Positions 61,358-64,000 of a DNA stretch of 64,000 bases are shown one piece after another. Location: assembly GCF_000756615.1 (NCBI RefSeq), contig NZ_CP009288.1, positions 5,642,001-5,706,000 on the forward strand, written 5' to 3'. Made by a program: the position numbers and the translations under genes. Source of the DNA: Paenibacillus durus. GTDB taxonomy: Bacteria > Bacillota > Bacilli > Paenibacillales > Paenibacillaceae. The notes beneath the pieces were generated by a model that made no database searches, had not been told where the DNA came from, and was given only the letters and a program-made list of their open reading frames with translations. Positions within the stretch are counted from its first letter, which is position 1. Each line of letters starts with the position of its first letter.

Positions 61358-64000
61358 ATGAACAATAAATATTATGTCTACAGTGAAAGAGAACTCGTTA
61401 CGGATGCGGCCAGCAATGCGGAGGTACAGGAAAAAACCTCTTATTGGCGTACTTTGTTTAACGATGACCAAGATTGGCTTAACAAATCGATTTCCATCTT
61501 TACAAATGACGATGTGGAATCAATTGCTAAATCCTCTTTATCTGCTTCTATCGAATTAAATACCAGTAGTTCATACGATCATGATCATTGGCTGAATATA
61601 AAGTACCGTTTCTTTGCCACTTACAGCGAATCCGGCTTTACGACGGATAACACAATACAAAATCCCCTTTTCTTTGATACCCTTCTGATGCGCTTTGCGT
61701 ATGTGGCCGATTTGGAGCTTGCTTCCCACAAGGTAGCTTTACCTGCTTCAATTAAGGACAAAACCTTGTATCACCTGAAAAAAACACTTCTGGAAATCGG
61801 CTATCAGACCCTTATTCTTGAATTGAACGTGTTACGGGTTCAAGAGCAGTTGACCGGTGGTAGTCCAGAAGAAAGATACCACAGCTTCAACCGTCTTTTC
61901 CTGAATGATATCTCCTATATCCATTCCTTTTTTGATGAATACCCGGTTCTGCTCCGGCTCATGTGTACGAAAACCGCCTATTGGGTACAAAATGTTGCCG
62001 AATTACTGCACCGCCTATCAAATGATGCTGAACAAATTAGCCAGCAGTTCGGCGTCAGCGGGGATATAATCGATCTGGATCTCGGCCTTGGCGACTCCCA
62101 TGATAAAGGAAAAATGGTCGCTATTATCACCTTTGCGAACGGAAGAGTTGTCTATAAACCTCGAAGCCATGAGGTGGATATCAAGTTCCAACAGATCTTG
62201 AGCTGGGTCAACCTCAGACAGCCGCCGAGAAAATTGGCCACATATACGATTCTGAATTGCGGAACCTACGGCTGGTCCAATTTTGTCGTATACCGGGAAT
62301 GTGATCAACTGGAGCAATTGAACGATTATTACATACGGCTGGGTCAAATACTGGCCATTTTGTACAGTATTGATGCCGTAGATTTCCATCATGAGAACAT
62401 CATTGCCTGCAAGGATCATCCGATTCTGATTGACCTGGAGTCTATATTCCATCAGTCTAAACAAAATGAAGTTTCCATGGACACCGCAATTTCTAAAGCC
62501 CGCTACATACTAACGCGTTCGGTTAACTCGACTGGCATTCTTCCGTTCAATTCCTATTATGAAAAAAAAGACAGCAACCGAGTATTGGACCTAAGCGGTC
62601 TTAGCGGCAAGGAGGCTCAGGAAGCGCCGTTCAAGGCTTATCAGATCAAACAATCTTTTCGTGATGACATGCACCTGGCCAAAGACTCCTTCCAGATTCA
62701 AGAGGCGCAGAATGTACCGAAGCTTAACGGCGAGCCTGTCGAAATTTTGGAATATTTGAATTTCATTGTGGATGGATTCAGGCAGGTATACCAACTCATT
62801 CAAACGAACAAAGCATCTTACCTTGCTCTCTTGACGATTTTTGAGACATGTCCTGTACGGACGATTATTCGGCCAACAGCCGTCTATGCCCAGCTACTGC
62901 AACGAAGCTACCATCCAGATTTCCTTCGGGATGCCGTTGACCGGGAAGTATTCTTGTGCAGGCTGGAGAAATTCATTAATGAAGACACGAACTATGATGT
63001 CGCGAGAAGCGAGTTGCTCGATCTTTTGAATGGAGATATTCCCTATTTCCTCTCATCGCCCGCCACCACACATTTGGAAGCAGCGAACCAAACGTTTGTC
63101 GCCGAATATTTTGAGAAGGCAGCCCTGACCCGGGTTAGGGAAAAAATTGATTCCTTATCGGACACTGATCTGGGCGAACAGCTACATGTCATTCGGATGT
63201 CTATATTGGCCTCCTTTAACGCTAAGCATCACAAGGACACGCTGATCTTAAGTAAAGAGACTGGGAATATTTCGCTTGAAGCGGTAACCGTCACCGATAT
63301 TCTGAACTGCTCCAAACGGGTGGGCGAATACGTATTGGATCAGCGCATTACCGCCGAAGGTAGTGAAGATATAAGCTGGATTAGCACGATGATTAAAGGC
63401 ATCGATGAAGTATCCTGGACTATATCGCCTGTTAACCTAGACTTTTACAACGGAGTGGCCGGAATCGGTTTTTATCTTAGTTATTTAGGGAAAATTTTCC
63501 CTGAACATAACGTTTTCCAGGAAGTAACCATACGGTGTGTCAATACAGTTATAGATTCGTTAAACGAGCTGCAAAAGCAGGATATGGACTGGACTCCTTA
63601 TATGGAAGTAGGCGGATTTACGGGAATTTCAAGCTACCTCTATTTCCTTCAGCATGCCTCGGTCAATCTGCATCGTCCCGAATGGTTCCAAGCCGTGCTG
63701 CAATTTCTACCGCTGCTTGAAGAGCTGATCGAAAAGGACGAACAATTCGATGTCACCAGCGGATCGGCGGGAGCATTAATGGTGTTCTTATCCCTATATG
63801 AGCAGCAGCAAGAGAAGGAACTACTTGTGCTGGCCGAGAGATGTGTGCAGCATTTGCAGCGCAACGCCACGGCCATGTCCACCGGTATCGCCTGGCGCGA
63901 TCCGTATCACCAGAAGTTCTATACCGGCTTTGCACATGGCTCATCAGGTATTCTAGCGGCACTCGCTAAGTTCAATAAAGTGATGGATGCCGGTTCTATC
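61358..64000 (+). CDS. lanM1: Class II lanthionine synthetase LanM1 (for the alpha peptide), partial at right edge
   Basis: 881 codons in frame with no stop, continuing past the window. The N terminus is MNNKYYVYSERELVTDAASN. Dehydratase blocks are GKMVAIITFANGRVVYKPRS, DAVDFHHENIIACKDHPILI and LIDLESIFHQS. The cyclase domain begins with DFYNGVAGIGFYLSYLGKIF, then VTSGSAGALMVFLSLYEQ and GFAHGSSGILAALAKFN; the zinc ligands lie beyond 64000. In sequence it is clearly different from LanM2, as expected for the enzyme dedicated to the alpha peptide. The ribosome site before the ATG at 61358 is weak (AGGTG). It is 124 bp after lanA1. Confidence 0.93.
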   Translation, partial: MNNKYYVYSERELVTDAASNAEVQEKTSYWRTLFNDDQDWLNKSISIFTNDDVESIAKSSLSASIELNTSSSYDHDHWLNIKYRFFATYSESGFTTDNTIQNPLFFDTLLMRFAYVADLELASHKVALPASIKDKTLYHLKKTLLEIGYQTLILELNVLRVQEQLTGGSPEERYHSFNRLFLNDISYIHSFFDEYPVLLRLMCTKTAYWVQNVAELLHRLSNDAEQISQQFGVSGDIIDLDLGLGDSHDKGKMVAIITFANGRVVYKPRSHEVDIKFQQILSWVNLRQPPRKLATYTILNCGTYGWSNFVVYRECDQLEQLNDYYIRLGQILAILYSIDAVDFHHENIIACKDHPILIDLESIFHQSKQNEVSMDTAISKARYILTRSVNSTGILPFNSYYEKKDSNRVLDLSGLSGKEAQEAPFKAYQIKQSFRDDMHLAKDSFQIQEAQNVPKLNGEPVEILEYLNFIVDGFRQVYQLIQTNKASYLALLTIFETCPVRTIIRPTAVYAQLLQRSYHPDFLRDAVDREVFLCRLEKFINEDTNYDVARSELLDLLNGDIPYFLSSPATTHLEAANQTFVAEYFEKAALTRVREKIDSLSDTDLGEQLHVIRMSILASFNAKHHKDTLILSKETGNISLEAVTVTDILNCSKRVGEYVLDQRITAEGSEDISWISTMIKGIDEVSWTISPVNLDFYNGVAGIGFYLSYLGKIFPEHNVFQEVTIRCVNTVIDSLNELQKQDMDWTPYMEVGGFTGISSYLYFLQHASVNLHRPEWFQAVLQFLPLLEELIEKDEQFDVTSGSAGALMVFLSLYEQQQEKELLVLAERCVQHLQRNATAMSTGIAWRDPYHQKFYTGFAHGSSGILAALAKFNKVMDAGSI

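Noticed and set aside
61374..61559. Small plus-strand frame starting MSTVKENSLRM
   Set aside because: It is out of frame within the long LanM1 reading frame that starts at 61358.
1..64000. CRISPR arrays, rRNA or tRNA genes
   Set aside because: No regularly spaced short repeats with unique spacers, no cloverleaf-like tRNA sequence and no rRNA segments were recognised on either strand by eye.

Overview
The window looks like a Paenibacillus-type member of the Bacillota. The evidence is purine-rich Shine-Dalgarno sites, frequent TTG/GTG starts, intrinsic terminators, a possible SigK-like relic, Gram-positive secreted glycosidases (GH31, GH32), a lichenicidin-like lantibiotic locus and decayed IS1182/IS3/IS605-type elements. 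The genus is my inference; no rRNA or tRNA gene was seen.

Region 1 (1-14.6 kb) is a polymorphic-toxin locus on the minus strand. A secreted Rhs/YD-repeat protein of about 2877 residues ends in a HINT domain and a barnase-like nuclease tip, followed by a barstar-domain immunity gene. A c-di-GMP-I riboswitch with its own terminator lies just upstream of the Rhs start. Downstream are an orphan two-gene module and, across a three-gene DDE transposon (ATPase, transposase, DUF6431-type protein), a near-identical partial copy of the Rhs C-terminal region that runs off the left edge.

Region 2 (14.6-33.7 kb) is mostly single-gene housekeeping and adaptation functions: a chemotaxis receptor, an EamA transporter divergent from a MocR regulator, an IS3-family element, an IS1182 relic, a secreted GH31 glycosidase, a GGDEF-EAL protein, a MenA-like prenyltransferase, an acetate transporter, a DsrE-like protein, a cysteine-desulfurase-like enzyme, an 87-bp GC-rich minisatellite, an aldo/keto reductase and a TVP38-type membrane protein.

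Region 3 (33.8-44.8 kb) holds a binding protein and permease of a sulfonate/nitrate-type ABC transporter (no ATPase beside them). It also holds a six-gene sugar-acid catabolic operon (isomerase, KDG kinase, MFS importer, IlvD/EDD dehydratase, 2-hydroxyacid dehydrogenase, KDPG aldolase) with an upstream LacI regulator and two 27-bp operator-like repeats. A GNAT gene follows.

Region 4 (44.9-53.6 kb) is a scrapyard: a PuuD-like gene truncated by an IS605-type end and then frameshifted, a broken TnpB, a LysR fragment, a tyrosine-recombinase fragment, a second IS1182 relic and a decayed IS3-family element. Intact genes in between encode an acyltransferase, a transglutaminase-like protein and a secreted GH32 fructanase.

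Region 5 (53.6-64 kb) is a two-component class II lantibiotic cluster. Minus strand: beta precursor, LanM2, C39-peptidase LanT, subtilase LanP, DUF4177 protein. Plus strand: alpha precursor and LanM1, which continues past the right edge. The beta core is almost the lichenicidin beta peptide as I remember it. The alpha core keeps the C-terminal lipid II-binding-type rings but has Ser where lichenicidin alpha has its first ring Cys, which would make it a ring-A-less variant.
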